A stretch of DNA of 64,000 nucleotides from Candidatus Woesearchaeota archaeon (GCA_018221105.1 JAAOYA010000008.1:1-64000); one strand, 5' to 3'. Numbered from the stretch's first letter, positions 34,205 through 42,971 are shown. Program-made: numbers and translations. Notes: generated from the letters alone by a model not told the origin.

Positions 34205-35469
34205 AAATTTATCACCTCACCATTTTTTGGAGTAAAAACTTTAATGTTTTGATTTTGTGCTAGAATCTTTTGTCTAAATTGTTCTATAGCTTGTGGGTCG
34301 CCATGGTTTAGGACAACATTTTTGGGTTTTAATTGTGCTACAAGCTCTAGTAGTTGACGTTGTCCTGAGTGAGCGCTAAAATCGTATTTTTTTACTGTTC
34401 CTTTATAGCGTACTTTTAGGCCGTCAAGGTATAGTTTTCCTTCATCGAGTAGTAGTCTGCCGTTTGATCCTTCTGCTTGATAGCCCGTTAGCAAGATGGC
34501 GGTGTTTGTGTGATTCCAAAGTGTTGTCAAGTATTGTATTACCGGGCCGCCGTCTAGCATTCCGGAGGTTGTGACTATTATGGAGTTTTCTTTCATTACA
34601 ACTTTGCGCTGTCTTGGGCTTCGAACCATTATAGTGTTTTGCAAGGCTTTTTTTAATTTTGATGCGTCAGCTAGGTTTGTTGGCATTTTGACAAATTGGT
34701 TGGTGATTTTTTTGCCCATTCCATCTAAGTAAATATTGTTTTCTAGTTTTATCGTGTTTAGCATCATTAGTACTTCTTGGCTTCTTCCAAGGGCAAAGGC
34801 TGGAATTAATACTTGCCCGCGATGCGATAGGTCTTCTACAGTGTTTAGAAAGTCTTGTTCTTGTGATTGACGGTCTGGGTGGTCGCGATCGCCATAAGTG
34901 CTTTCTATTATTAGCACGTCAACGTTTTGTGCTTGCACGTTATGACCTCGTTGCAGTAATGTTGGAGTCTTTTTTATGTCTCCTGTGTAAATTATTTTTT
35001 TGTTTTCAATGTTTAATTCTATGCAGGCGCTTCCTGGAATGTGACCTGCGTCATGGTATTTGAAAGTGGCGTTTTTTAGCGAGTAGTCTTTTAGGTAGTT
35101 TACTGTCTGCATGTTTTTTAGTGTGAGGTTGATATCTTGATAGTCATAGCTTGGGTGCTCACCGTTTAATAGTTCGACTTTTAGTGAATCCTTTAACAAT
35201 ATTTTTGAAAGTCCTTTTGTTAGCGCTGTAGTGTAGATTGGGCATTTGAGTCCTTGACTAAAAAATAGTGGCAGTGCTCCTACGTGGTCTAAGTGAGCAT
35301 GACTTACTAGCACTCCATCAATTGTTGAATAATCAAAAGCTTGAGGGTATTCTGTTCCTTCTTCTGAAAGTTTTAGTCCTGCATCAAATAATATGTTTGT
35401 ATTGCCAGATGTTACTTGGATGCAACTTCTTCCAACTTCTCTTCCCGCGCCGTGTATTGTTATTTTCAT
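34201..35469 (-). CDS. Beta-CASP metallo-beta-lactamase RNase (aCPSF2/RNase J type)
   Basis: 422 aa. Metal-binding SHAHLDHVG, HAGHIPGSA and YTGD; then ESTYGDR, IPAFALGRSQEVL, TTSGMLDGGPVIQY, YDFSAHSGQ and NHGDP, covering the MBL and beta-CASP motifs. No KH domains, so it is the short aCPSF2/aRNase J class rather than aCPSF1. It would process or degrade RNA exo- or endonucleolytically. Coupled at its start (ATGA) to a 54-aa gene, and preceded by a leader hairpin that could allow autoregulation. Confidence 0.92.
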   Translation of the reverse strand: MKITIHGAGREVGRSCIQVTSGNTNILFDAGLKLSEEGTEYPQAFDYSTIDGVLVSHAHLDHVGALPLFFSQGLKCPIYTTALTKGLSKILLKDSLKVELLNGEHPSYDYQDINLTLKNMQTVNYLKDYSLKNATFKYHDAGHIPGSACIELNIENKKIIYTGDIKKTPTLLQRGHNVQAQNVDVLIIESTYGDRDHPDRQSQEQDFLNTVEDLSHRGQVLIPAFALGRSQEVLMMLNTIKLENNIYLDGMGKKITNQFVKMPTNLADASKLKKALQNTIMVRSPRQRKVVMKENSIIVTTSGMLDGGPVIQYLTTLWNHTNTAILLTGYQAEGSNGRLLLDEGKLYLDGLKVRYKGTVKKYDFSAHSGQRQLLELVAQLKPKNVVLNHGDPQAIEQFRQKILAQNQNIKVFTPKNGEVINL

Positions 35470-35630
35470 TTTATTGTTTCAAAGTCTATGTACCAACGGT
35501 TTTGTTTTTTATCATAGTTGAATCTAACATAGTATTTCTTTTTTGAATCTAAGTGAAAAAGTAGTGGCATCGGTATTGTAGTTTCAAAACTGCTGCCTCG
35601 CCTGTATAATTTTCTTTTGAGCTCTCGCAT
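35466..35630 (-). CDS. 54-aa basic protein heading the RNase operon
   Basis: ATG 35630, TGA overlapping the RNase start (ATGA). Sequence begins MRELKRKLYRRGSSFETTIP and ends YDKKQNRWYIDFETIK. The RRGSSFETTIPMPLL segment resembles the swapped-hairpin (AbrB/MazE-like) beta fold of small archaeal DNA-binding proteins. Could regulate its own operon. The coupling to the RNase supports it being a real gene. Confidence 0.72.
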   Translation of the reverse strand: MRELKRKLYRRGSSFETTIPMPLLFHLDSKKKYYVRFNYDKKQNRWYIDFETIK

Positions 35631-35643
35631 TTTGTTTTTTTAC

Positions 35644-35707
35644 TATTCAAAGGGGCTTATAGGAGGGGTGTGTGGTGGTATAGAACCGAGGAAAACCCCT
35701 TTGAATA
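35644..35707 (-). promoter_or_regulatory. 12-bp perfect hairpin in the RNase operon leader
   Basis: TATTCAAAGGGG (35644-35655) is the exact inverse of CCCCTTTGAATA (35696-35707) around a 40-nt loop. In the minus transcript the stem ends 13 nt before ATG 35630. The loop is rich in CC and CACA. With the TATA box at 35748-35760, the hairpin lies fully inside the mRNA leader. Plausible RNase feedback site, as known for other RNases; also could be an operator in DNA. Confidence 0.6.
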
Positions 35708-35747
35708 AGTATTTTTTGATTAATCTTTTTAAGAACTAATATGATAA

Positions 35748-35760
35748 CTATTATATAAAC
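35748..35760 (-). promoter_or_regulatory. TATA box of the RNase operon
   Basis: GTTTATATAATAG on the minus strand. The predicted start near 35728 gives a leader of about 100 nt containing the hairpin. The surrounding 35710-35880 is very AT-rich, with several weaker TATA-like stretches and no gene. Confidence 0.45.
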
Positions 35761-35882
35761 TTTTCTATTAATATACTTTATCGTATATTAGCTTATATTT
35801 TAGGTTATTAGTAAACTTATAAAAATACTTATAACTTGATTATTTGTAGAGAAAGAGAGAATGTTAAATTTAATTAAAAAAA

Positions 35883-36299
35883 TTATGCTAAACCACGCAA
35901 CAAAATAGAAACAACAAGACCAATAAATAATCCAACAATAAGCCCTAATAAAAAATCTTTCATGCCATTGTGCATCGTCACACTATCAGTAGCATCGTAT
36001 GCCAAAAGTTTTTTTTGCAATTGTCCAACACGGCGTCGAACTTTTTGTGCCATCATCTTTTTAGTAGTGGCAGTTTTTATGACAGTAGCAAGTTTTTTAT
36101 CTTGTATAACATCTAAAATCCAAGGGTGAAAATCATTACGCTCTTTGTTTACGTGATGGCTAAAAGTCACGTCATCCATCACCTCTAAAGCGTCAGCTAA
36201 CTCTTCTAAACTTTCAATCTCAGCGCCCAAGTGCAAACGAAAAAAACCTTCTCGCTCTACAGGCGCGAGCAATTTTTTTGCTCTCGTAATATTACACAC
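35883..36299 (-). CDS. DUF5752-like protein with C-terminal membrane anchor
   Basis: 138 aa. FFRLHLGAEIESLEELADAL...FSHHVNKERNDFHPWILDVIQDKKLA matches the next gene upstream and resembles DUF5752 (L.EL...L....FY.H.....NDF..W). The C-terminus MKDFLLGLIVGLFIGLVVSILLRG is a transmembrane helix, so this copy is membrane-tethered. Last gene of the glycan operon, 3 bp after its paralog. Function unknown; association with glycan genes is the best hint. Confidence 0.72.
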   Translation of the reverse strand: MCNITRAKKLLAPVEREGFFRLHLGAEIESLEELADALEVMDDVTFSHHVNKERNDFHPWILDVIQDKKLATVIKTATTKKMMAQKVRRRVGQLQKKLLAYDATDSVTMHNGMKDFLLGLIVGLFIGLVVSILLRGLA

Positions 36300-36302
36300 C
36301 CC

Positions 36303-36644
36303 TTATTGATTTTTTACAATGAATTTCAAAACCACTTTTTGACATTCATGCTTATCACTAGCTTCACACAAATCTTGCGCCAAACTGTCTTCGTTGAAAA
36401 TGTCACGAACCCAATTTGCAAAATCGTTTTTGACAGCGTTGACATGATTGTAAAAAATGTTGTCTGCAATGTGCTCTAATTCTAATGCTAAATCTTTAAG
36501 ATTTTTGAGCACTTTACCATCTGTCACGTAAAAATACGATTGTTTTGGCGCGTTAACTTTCTTCTTTGCAACTGTTTTCTTCTTGGTCACTGTTTTTGCT
36601 GTTGCTTTCTTTGCGGTTTTTTTCTTTGCAACCGTTTTTGCCAT
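36303..36644 (-). CDS. DUF5752-like protein with histone H1-like Lys/Ala tail
   Basis: 113 aa. The first 33 residues are a Lys/Ala/Thr tail (AKKKTAKKATAKTVTKKK pattern), like H1 or HU-tail sequences. The rest, YFYVTDGKVLKNLKDLALEL...YNHVNAVKNDFANWVRDIF, is the DUF5752-like domain. Tail and domain together suggest binding to polyanion (nucleic acid or charged glycan). Starts directly after the GH57 stop. Paralog of 35883. Confidence 0.72.
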   Translation of the reverse strand: MAKTVAKKKTAKKATAKTVTKKKTVAKKKVNAPKQSYFYVTDGKVLKNLKDLALELEHIADNIFYNHVNAVKNDFANWVRDIFNEDSLAQDLCEASDKHECQKVVLKFIVKNQ

Positions 36645-37886
36645 TTAATTCACCCCTTTTAATTTATCTGCAAAAGTGCTGATTTTTGGAACTTCAAAAT
36701 TGTCATCGAGCTTTTTTAGCCTTAATACAATGTCGTGCAGCACGTTAATGTAATTTATGAACCCGTCATACGGGCTGTCGTATGCGTTGAAATACTTGTG
36801 AACGTCACCATCAGCAAACCATTTGACACACATATAATAAAAGTGATCGCTGGTGGTGAGTAATCTCCAATCTCTTATTAGTTTGTCATCGCCACTATTT
36901 AAAACTTGTTTTTCAAGCAAGTATAATTCTTTTATTGCTGCTTGTTGCATTTTATTGCCAAGCCAAGCGCTTAAATCTCGTTCTAGGTCTGCCCAACTAA
37001 TAATGTACGGAATGTCTAAAGTGTCTTTGACGTCATACTTTTTGATTACTTGTGATGGTGTTAGAAAATTGTTGTCAGGGTGATTGTAGATTTCTTCTGG
37101 CAATTTTTTTAAAAACTCGAAAATTCCAGTGTCTTCCCATTGGTGCTCTCCGAAAGTTTCATAATCCATAAACAAATTAATGACTTCTCCATTGCCATTA
37201 ACACTGCTAATCCAATGACCAAATTTTTCTGTAGTTAAAGGCCATTCCTTCCAACCACGATTTGAAAACCTAAACGCGATATCATCTGAGAGTTTATAAT
37301 TCTTGGTTAATAATTTGATTTTTTTCGTGTTTGGCGGCTGGTAGACAAAGTTTGGGCTTCGCCATCCCATAATACGATCCACTCCTTCGCATAGCACAGC
37401 GTCAAAGCCCATTTTTTCGACGTGAGCTGCGACTTCATTACTGTAGACTAATTCGGTGTTGCGAAAAATTGTTGGTTTTTGGCCAAACAATTCCTTAATC
37501 CTTTTTTGGTGCGTTCTAACCTGGCGGTCAAACTCATCTTTAGAATACATAAACGCTAAACTGTGATAGTATGTTTCTGTGAGCATTTCAACATTGCCAG
37601 TGGCTACCAGTTCTTTGAAGCTTTCTAGTACTTCTGGAGCGTACTGCTCAAACTGCTCCAAAGCAGTTCCGCTAATAGAAAATGCAATTCTAAACTCTGG
37701 ATGTTTTTTTATTAGGTCAAGTAATACTTTGTTAGTTGGAAGGTAGCATTTGTCAGCTACTTTGCGCATTATCCCAGCGTTTTTTTCTTCATCAAAATAA
37801 TCACTCTTTTTTCCAATATCAAAAATAGTGTAATCTCTAATCCTGTAAGGTTGATGCACTTGAAAATAAAAACACACGCTTACCAT
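36645..37886 (-). CDS. GH57 family alpha-amylase-like glycoside hydrolase
   Basis: 413 aa. YFQVHQPYRI (motif 1), the catalytic-nucleophile region FRNTELVYSNEVA (motif 3) and the acid/base Asp in LFMDYETFGEH (motif 4) identify GH57. It hydrolyses or transfers alpha-1,4-glucan chains. No signal peptide, so cytosolic. Overlaps the preceding gene by 1 nt (TAATG). The operon with a glycosyltransferase points to turnover of an intracellular alpha-glucan. Confidence 0.93.
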   Translation of the reverse strand: MVSVCFYFQVHQPYRIRDYTIFDIGKKSDYFDEEKNAGIMRKVADKCYLPTNKVLLDLIKKHPEFRIAFSISGTALEQFEQYAPEVLESFKELVATGNVEMLTETYYHSLAFMYSKDEFDRQVRTHQKRIKELFGQKPTIFRNTELVYSNEVAAHVEKMGFDAVLCEGVDRIMGWRSPNFVYQPPNTKKIKLLTKNYKLSDDIAFRFSNRGWKEWPLTTEKFGHWISSVNGNGEVINLFMDYETFGEHQWEDTGIFEFLKKLPEEIYNHPDNNFLTPSQVIKKYDVKDTLDIPYIISWADLERDLSAWLGNKMQQAAIKELYLLEKQVLNSGDDKLIRDWRLLTTSDHFYYMCVKWFADGDVHKYFNAYDSPYDGFINYINVLHDIVLRLKKLDDNFEVPKISTFADKLKGVN

Positions 37887-38308
37887 TATGCCACAAACCT
37901 CCTATGAATATTAAAATTATAATCGCTAACAGCACTTGATAATGCAACGCAAAAATCGCGCAAGTATGTTGTATGCGGATCATCACCAAATACTAATTCT
38001 TCTGTCAAATCCTTTAATTGCCTACCTATTGTAATGGACTCATTCAATAATTGGTCTAACGAAGGAGGCACTATGCTTTCTTTTTTTATACTAGATTTTA
38101 ATATATTTGCAGTTTTAGGATCCAAAAGTAATTTTTTTCCAACTCTTCGCTGCTCTGAAACGTCCAAAAGTTCTGCAATTTTTTGTACATTTTCATAGCT
38201 TTGACTTACTCCTCTTTGAGCATTATCAATTTCAATTGCTGCGTGTATAGCCCAAAATTTTAAATCAGGGTTTTCCCCCCAATCAACAAACGAAATATTA
38301 CTCATCAT
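37886..38308 (-). CDS. Small unknown protein between glycosyltransferase and GH57
   Basis: 140 aa, mostly helical, no cysteine motif or membrane segment. Contains WAIHAAIEIDNAQRGV and TYLRDFCVALSSAVSDYNFN. Starts directly after the transferase stop and overlaps GH57, so it is part of the operon. Not recognised; may be a partner subunit. Confidence 0.65.
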   Translation of the reverse strand: MMSNISFVDWGENPDLKFWAIHAAIEIDNAQRGVSQSYENVQKIAELLDVSEQRRVGKKLLLDPKTANILKSSIKKESIVPPSLDQLLNESITIGRQLKDLTEELVFGDDPHTTYLRDFCVALSSAVSDYNFNIHRRFVA

Positions 38309-39565
38309 TCATCCTCCCCATCCTATTAAGTTTCTACCACTATTTATCAAAACCTGATTATAAATGTCTTTTGTTTTTTGTGCAGGCTTGTAAATACAGT
38401 GGTCAAATGCTTCCTGATAACTGTTGCTTTGAAGCTCTTGATGTAATTCTTTATGACGTAAGACGCTGACGATCTTGTTGGCCATGTCGTCGACATTCCA
38501 AAAGTCGGTTTTTAGCGCGTTGTTCACAACCTCTGAAACACCAGACTGTTTACTGATCAGAATTGGCGTGTTGTTCTTCAACGACTCTAGCGCAACAAGA
38601 CCGAAAGGTTCACTAGTTGATGGCATCACATAAAGATCAGCCATCTGGAAAGCCTTGTGTACGTCAGCGCCTTTTAAAAATCCTGTAAAGACAAAATGAT
38701 TATGAAGTCCTAGTTCTGTAACGCGATCAATCATTCGCGGCAGCATGTCACCATTGCCAGCCATTATAAACTTTGTTTTTGGGTGATGATCTACTACTTT
38801 TTTTGCTGTTTCTACAAACCAGTCAGGGCCCTTTTGTATTGTAACTCGGCCTAAAAATAATACTGTACCGTGCTCTTCATTAAAAGGTGATTCTTGGCCA
38901 ATACCATAATGAGGGCTTTCTTGTTCAATACCCCAGTGCACTACTTGAATTTTGCCCGGGTCTAAGCCGTAAGCTTTGATAACGTTTTGTTTAGTGTACT
39001 CACTGTTAGCGATTATAACGTCAGCCGCTTGCAAACCTTCAAATTCGCGGTGGCTGATAAATTGGTTAGGATTGCCGCCAGTTCTATCGAATTCTGTTGC
39101 GTGAATGTGGGCCACTAATGGTTTTCCTGAAACATTTCTTGCATTAATTCCTGCTTGATAAGTCATCCAATCATGAACGTGAATCACGTCATGAGGTTCT
39201 TGAGCTGCTATTAATAGTGCTGCTTTTGTGTAACGTTCAACTTCTGCGTAAATGTTTTTTCCATAAATATCTTTCTCTCCTTTAGTACCTAAGATATCAA
39301 AGTTGTGAATCATTTCATCATAACCGTGAGCTGTCTGGTAAGGTGTCAGTACTGTGTTTACACCTTTAATTTTTAGTTTTCCTGTAAGTTTTGCAGTGCC
39401 CATAAGTTTTGCGTAAGGGCTTGAAATGCCTTCAGTGTCAGCAGGCATGACAAAAGTGATATCAACGTCAATTGCGCAAAGCCCCTTAGCGAGGTCTCGA
39501 CAAGCAGTTCCAAGACCGCCACTTTTTATTGGTGGAAACTCCCAGCCAAACATTAAGACCTTCAC
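38309..39565 (-). CDS. GT4-type glycosyltransferase (glycogen-synthase-like)
   Basis: 418 aa from GTG 39565, chosen because GAGGTG (39571-39576) lies 5 nt upstream; TTG 39568 is too close to it. GWEFPPIKSGGLGTACRDLAKGL is the donor-site loop; HVHDWMTYQAG, FLGRVTIQKGPDWFVETAKKV and MPSTSEPFGLVALES (E-x7-E) define GT4/GT-B. It likely elongates an alpha-glucan from ADP- or UDP-glucose. It heads the operon with GH57. A TATA box lies around 39600. Confidence 0.9.
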   Translation of the reverse strand: MKVLMFGWEFPPIKSGGLGTACRDLAKGLCAIDVDITFVMPADTEGISSPYAKLMGTAKLTGKLKIKGVNTVLTPYQTAHGYDEMIHNFDILGTKGEKDIYGKNIYAEVERYTKAALLIAAQEPHDVIHVHDWMTYQAGINARNVSGKPLVAHIHATEFDRTGGNPNQFISHREFEGLQAADVIIANSEYTKQNVIKAYGLDPGKIQVVHWGIEQESPHYGIGQESPFNEEHGTVLFLGRVTIQKGPDWFVETAKKVVDHHPKTKFIMAGNGDMLPRMIDRVTELGLHNHFVFTGFLKGADVHKAFQMADLYVMPSTSEPFGLVALESLKNNTPILISKQSGVSEVVNNALKTDFWNVDDMANKIVSVLRHKELHQELQSNSYQEAFDHCIYKPAQKTKDIYNQVLINSGRNLIGWGG

Positions 39566-39568
39566 CAA

Positions 39569-39824
39569 CTCACCTCAACAGAACTAGATAATAATATGTG
39601 ATAAAGCTTGTAAAAGAAAGGTAGTTTTATTACTGTTAACATCTGTGTATTCCTCTAATGTAGTATTTTTTTGTTACACTAGCGTTGTGAATTGCGCGCT
39701 AAGATTAATTCTGTAATCTGTTGTATATAAAGCTTACACATCACTACACGGTAACAACAACCTTTTTTTGTAACAAATTTTATAAAGTCAATAGACACTA
39801 GGTAATAAAAAGAGGTGTAATCGC
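39569..39824. promoter_or_regulatory. Divergent promoter region of the two glycan operons
   Basis: About 250 bp with no gene. Two plus-strand TATA boxes, TGTATATAAAGC (39723-39734) and TTTTATAAAG (39777-39786), and one minus-strand element (CTTTATCACATATT, about 39594-39607). The second TATA lies about 45 bp before the GT3 start, next to its GAGGTG site at 39812-39817. Two plus-strand boxes may allow differential control. Confidence 0.45.
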
Positions 39825-41600
39825 TTGACATTAAAGGCAAACGCAGACTACTTATTTGAAACTTCCTGGGAAGTATGTAACAAAGTTGGCGGCATCTACA
39901 CCGTGATAACTTCTAAAATAAAACTGATGAGCGAATATTATACTAACTACATCCCTATAGGACCATATGTTAAAGAAAAAGCAAAATTCAACTTCAAAGA
40001 AGAAAAACCAGACAAAATATTTGCTAAAGCTTTCAAAGAATTAGAAAAAAGAGGCGTGAAATGCTACTATGGAAAATGGTTAACATCAACTGAGCCGATA
40101 ACAATACTTGTGGACTTTCAAAACTACAATCACAACGCAAACAACATAAAAAAATGGTTGTATGAAAAATTTGGAATTGATTCAATGGGAGCACCATTTG
40201 ACTTTGACGAGCCAATAGTATGGAGTTATTGTGTCGGATTACTTCTGGAATTAGTCTCAAAAGAATTAAAAGGTAAAAAAGCAGTCTTGCACTGCCACGA
40301 GTGGATGGCAGGAGTCAGCGGACTATACTTGAAAAGTGTTAGTTCGCCTATTAAAACTGTTTTCACAACACACGCGACAATGCTAGGTCGTGCAATAGCG
40401 GGAAGCGGCTCACCACTGTACGACATGCTTGAAGGAATTGATGCTGTTGACGCTGCCTACAAGTTTGGAGTTAAAGAAAAGTTTTTCACTGAGAAGGCTT
40501 GCGCTAACAATTTTGAAGTATTCACAACTGTCAGCGAAATAACAGGCATGGAAGCTGAAAAGTTATTAGGTAAAAAGCCTGATGTTTTAGTACTTAATGG
40601 ACTGGATGTTTCTAAATTTCCAACATTTGAAGAAGCCTCAGTGCAGCATCATGCTCATAGGGAGCGCATGCGAGAGTTCATAATGTACTACTTCTTCCCA
40701 TATTACACATTCGATATTGAACAGTCCCTTGCTTTTTTTATAATGGGACGCAACGAATTTCGAAATAAAGGTTTTGACATCTTCATCAAATCACTTGGTC
40801 GTTTAAACGAGCAAATGAAAAAAGAAAAACACAAAAAAACAATCGTAACATTCTTTTGGATGCCATTAGGTACCAGAGGCACAAAAACAGAAGTTAGTCA
40901 GAACAAAATAAGCTTCTACCAATTACACGAAGAAGTAAAAGCACAAACACACCACATGACACACAAAATAATCCAAAACATACTAACAAAAAAAGAAAAA
41001 ATTGACGAAGACCTAATAACAAAAGACTTCCTGAACGATTTAAACCGCTTGAAATTAAACTTTGAAAAAGACAACAATCCACCACTATGCTCACACAACA
41101 TTGGTGATGAAAGCAACAATGAAACAATAAAAGCGTTTTATGAAAATGGTTTATTGAATAGGCCTGAGGATTGTGTAAAAGTAATACTTTATCCGGTTTA
41201 TTTGACAGGTGTTGACGGGTTGTTAGATCTTTCGTACTATGAGGCTATTAACGCATGCCACTTCGGAGTATTCCCGTCGTATTACGAGCCGTGGGGCTAC
41301 ACTCCTTTGGAAAGTGCTGCAATGGGTGTACCAGCACTAACAACTGACCTTGCAGGCTTTGGACAATTCATAAAAAGCAAAAACACAAAAAACGAAGGAA
41401 TATTTGTTCTTGACAGATATCATAAAAGTGAAGAAGACCAACTAAAACAATTCACAAGCATACTACACTCCTACGCGACAATGCACCGCCCAGAACGAGT
41501 GAAGCAAAAAATAATAGCTAAAAACTTATCTACTATTGCAGATTGGCGGTTGTTAATAAAAAATTATATTGACGCTCATAATTTAGCCTTGACAAGATGA
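39825..41600 (+). CDS. GT3 (eukaryotic-type) glycogen synthase
   Basis: 591 aa. TTG 39825 is the likely start: GAGGTG is 7 nt upstream and the next Met would cut off the conserved ETSWEVCNKVGGIYTVI donor loop. HCHEWMAGVSGLYL, FTTHATMLGRAI, KPDVLVLNGLDVSKF and FPSYYEPWGYTPLESAAMG are the GT3 signatures seen in animal and fungal glycogen synthase rather than bacterial GlgA (GT5). It builds alpha-1,4-glucan. The following GalT-like gene is coupled by an ATGA overlap. Confidence 0.93.
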   Translation: MTLKANADYLFETSWEVCNKVGGIYTVITSKIKLMSEYYTNYIPIGPYVKEKAKFNFKEEKPDKIFAKAFKELEKRGVKCYYGKWLTSTEPITILVDFQNYNHNANNIKKWLYEKFGIDSMGAPFDFDEPIVWSYCVGLLLELVSKELKGKKAVLHCHEWMAGVSGLYLKSVSSPIKTVFTTHATMLGRAIAGSGSPLYDMLEGIDAVDAAYKFGVKEKFFTEKACANNFEVFTTVSEITGMEAEKLLGKKPDVLVLNGLDVSKFPTFEEASVQHHAHRERMREFIMYYFFPYYTFDIEQSLAFFIMGRNEFRNKGFDIFIKSLGRLNEQMKKEKHKKTIVTFFWMPLGTRGTKTEVSQNKISFYQLHEEVKAQTHHMTHKIIQNILTKKEKIDEDLITKDFLNDLNRLKLNFEKDNNPPLCSHNIGDESNNETIKAFYENGLLNRPEDCVKVILYPVYLTGVDGLLDLSYYEAINACHFGVFPSYYEPWGYTPLESAAMGVPALTTDLAGFGQFIKSKNTKNEGIFVLDRYHKSEEDQLKQFTSILHSYATMHRPERVKQKIIAKNLSTIADWRLLIKNYIDAHNLALTR

Positions 41601-42547
41601 ACCAACTACGAAAAGACTACGTGTTAAACAGATTTGTAATCATAGCTTCGGAGAGAGCTAAAAGACCTGATCAGTTCAAAAAAGAAAGTTCACGCGAGCC
41701 AGACGACAAAAAATGCTTTTTTTGCCCAGGAAACGAAAAACTAACACCGCCAGAAATCGGCAGTGTTTTGGATAGAGGCAACTGGTTGATTAGGTGGTTC
41801 GCGAATAAATTTTCTGCTGTGAGTCATGATGAAAATGTTCCATTAAGAACTGATAATGATTTTTTTACTTGGGGTTCAGCTTTTGGCTACCACGAAGTAA
41901 TAGTAGAAACACCTTTGCACACTGAACAACTCTGGGACCTATCAGAAGACCATTTGATGAAAGTAATGAAAGTTTACGCTGACCGTATTGAAACATTATC
42001 TAAAAAAGATGGTGTTGAATATGTTGACGTATTCAAAAACCACAAAAAAGAAGCCGGGACATCAGTAGTACACTCACACAGCCAAGTAGTAGCTTATAAC
42101 TTACTGCCATCAGTTGTAAAACAAAAAATTGAAGATTGTAAAACTAAATTTGATTCTTGTCCTTATTGTGCAATCATAGAGCGCGAGCGCGGAAGCGAAC
42201 GTTTTGTTAGTGAAAATGAAACGTTTATTGCGATTACACCATACGCCTCGCGCTTCCCATTCGAAGTACTAATAATGCCAAAACGCCACGTTACCAAGTT
42301 GGAGGAGTTAACTGATAGAGAGTTCTGCGAGCTAGGACAAATACTAAAACCAATACTCGCAAAACTAAAAGAATTAGGAGCGCCATTCAACTACTACTTC
42401 CACTACGGGCCAGGCGACAAAGACCTACATCTCCAACTAGAAATCACCCCAAGACTAGCAACGTGGGCGGGATTCGAGCTCTCCACAGGAACAATCATCA
42501 ACAGCGTACCACCAGAAAACGCAGCTCGCTTCTACAAAGAAGAATAA
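41597..42547 (+). CDS. galT: Galactose-1-phosphate uridylyltransferase-like (GalT)
   Basis: 316 aa. RKDYVLNRFVIIASERAKRP start, CFFCPGNE zinc site, VVHSHSQV catalytic triad (H-S-H-S-Q; His166-like), CPYCAII second zinc pair, and HYGPGDKDLHLQLEITPR. GalT family members transfer UMP between UDP-glucose and sugar phosphates; some archaeal relatives are UDP-sugar pyrophosphorylases. It would supply the nucleotide sugar for the GT3 synthase it is coupled to. Confidence 0.9.
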   Translation: MNQLRKDYVLNRFVIIASERAKRPDQFKKESSREPDDKKCFFCPGNEKLTPPEIGSVLDRGNWLIRWFANKFSAVSHDENVPLRTDNDFFTWGSAFGYHEVIVETPLHTEQLWDLSEDHLMKVMKVYADRIETLSKKDGVEYVDVFKNHKKEAGTSVVHSHSQVVAYNLLPSVVKQKIEDCKTKFDSCPYCAIIERERGSERFVSENETFIAITPYASRFPFEVLIMPKRHVTKLEELTDREFCELGQILKPILAKLKELGAPFNYYFHYGPGDKDLHLQLEITPRLATWAGFELSTGTIINSVPPENAARFYKEE

Positions 42548-42549
42548 AG

Positions 42550-42666
42550 CTAAAGTATGGGGGTTTCTAGTCCTTCGGATATATAGCCTGCCTTCAGCAG
42601 ATTGATTGGGAACTCAAATTTTACTTTGCGGTCGAAATTTTCCCATACAAAGTGTGGGAAAAGAAC
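42550..42666 (-). pseudogene. Possible C-terminal gene remnant at the left edge of the defence island
   Basis: A 38-codon frame between two stops reads like the end of a real protein (FVWENFDRKVKFEFPINLLK, then AGYISEGLETPIL) but has no start. It is followed upstream by a stop and no coding sense. TTTTCCCATAC (42638-42648) and GTGTGGGAAAA (42652-42662) form an 11-bp hairpin inside it. The region 42548-42814 holds nothing else I can support. Family unknown; interpreted as debris from the island's insertion. Confidence 0.35.
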
Positions 42667-42780
42667 TTAACAGGAATTCCGATGTTAACCAAAATATTAC
42701 TTAGGGCACACTCAAGAAGGTGCTTCGCACTTTATGTTTAACATTATTGAAGTGGAGAATAAGGATATAATTAGCAAAAG

Positions 42781-42790
42781 GTTTATATAG
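42781..42790 (+). promoter_or_regulatory. TATA box of the defence island plus-strand unit
   Basis: GTTTATATAG, preceded by AAAAG, about 28 bp before ATG 42815. Gives a near-leaderless transcript starting with the small RHH-like gene and running into the methylase. Confidence 0.55.
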
Positions 42791-42814
42791 TAGTTTATCA
42801 TATTTCATAGTAAA

Positions 42815-42949
42815 ATGCCACAAATCACTGTAGATTTTGATTCTCGAGAAAATAAAGAGATAGAAATATTCAAAGCAAAAGAAGGGCTTAAGAATAAATC
42901 TGATGCAGTTAAAAAGATAATTAGGACATTTTTCAATATTAAGAAATAA
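42815..42949 (+). CDS. 44-aa RHH-like protein heading the restriction-modification unit
   Basis: MPQITVDFDSRENKEIEIFK followed by a helical KEGLKNKSDAVKKIIRTFF. A beta strand then two helices is the ribbon-helix-helix plan of small regulators. It starts 25 bp after a TATA box and ends 22 bp before the methylase, so it may be the controller of the unit, comparable to C proteins of restriction systems; that is inference. Confidence 0.6.
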   Translation: MPQITVDFDSRENKEIEIFKAKEGLKNKSDAVKKIIRTFFNIKK

Positions 42950-42971
42950 TGGATGAAAAACGAGGTTAATA

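Noticed and set aside
40894-41127. Cys/Phe-rich minus-strand frame in the GT3 gene
   Set aside because: Antisense shadow; no start context or family resemblance.
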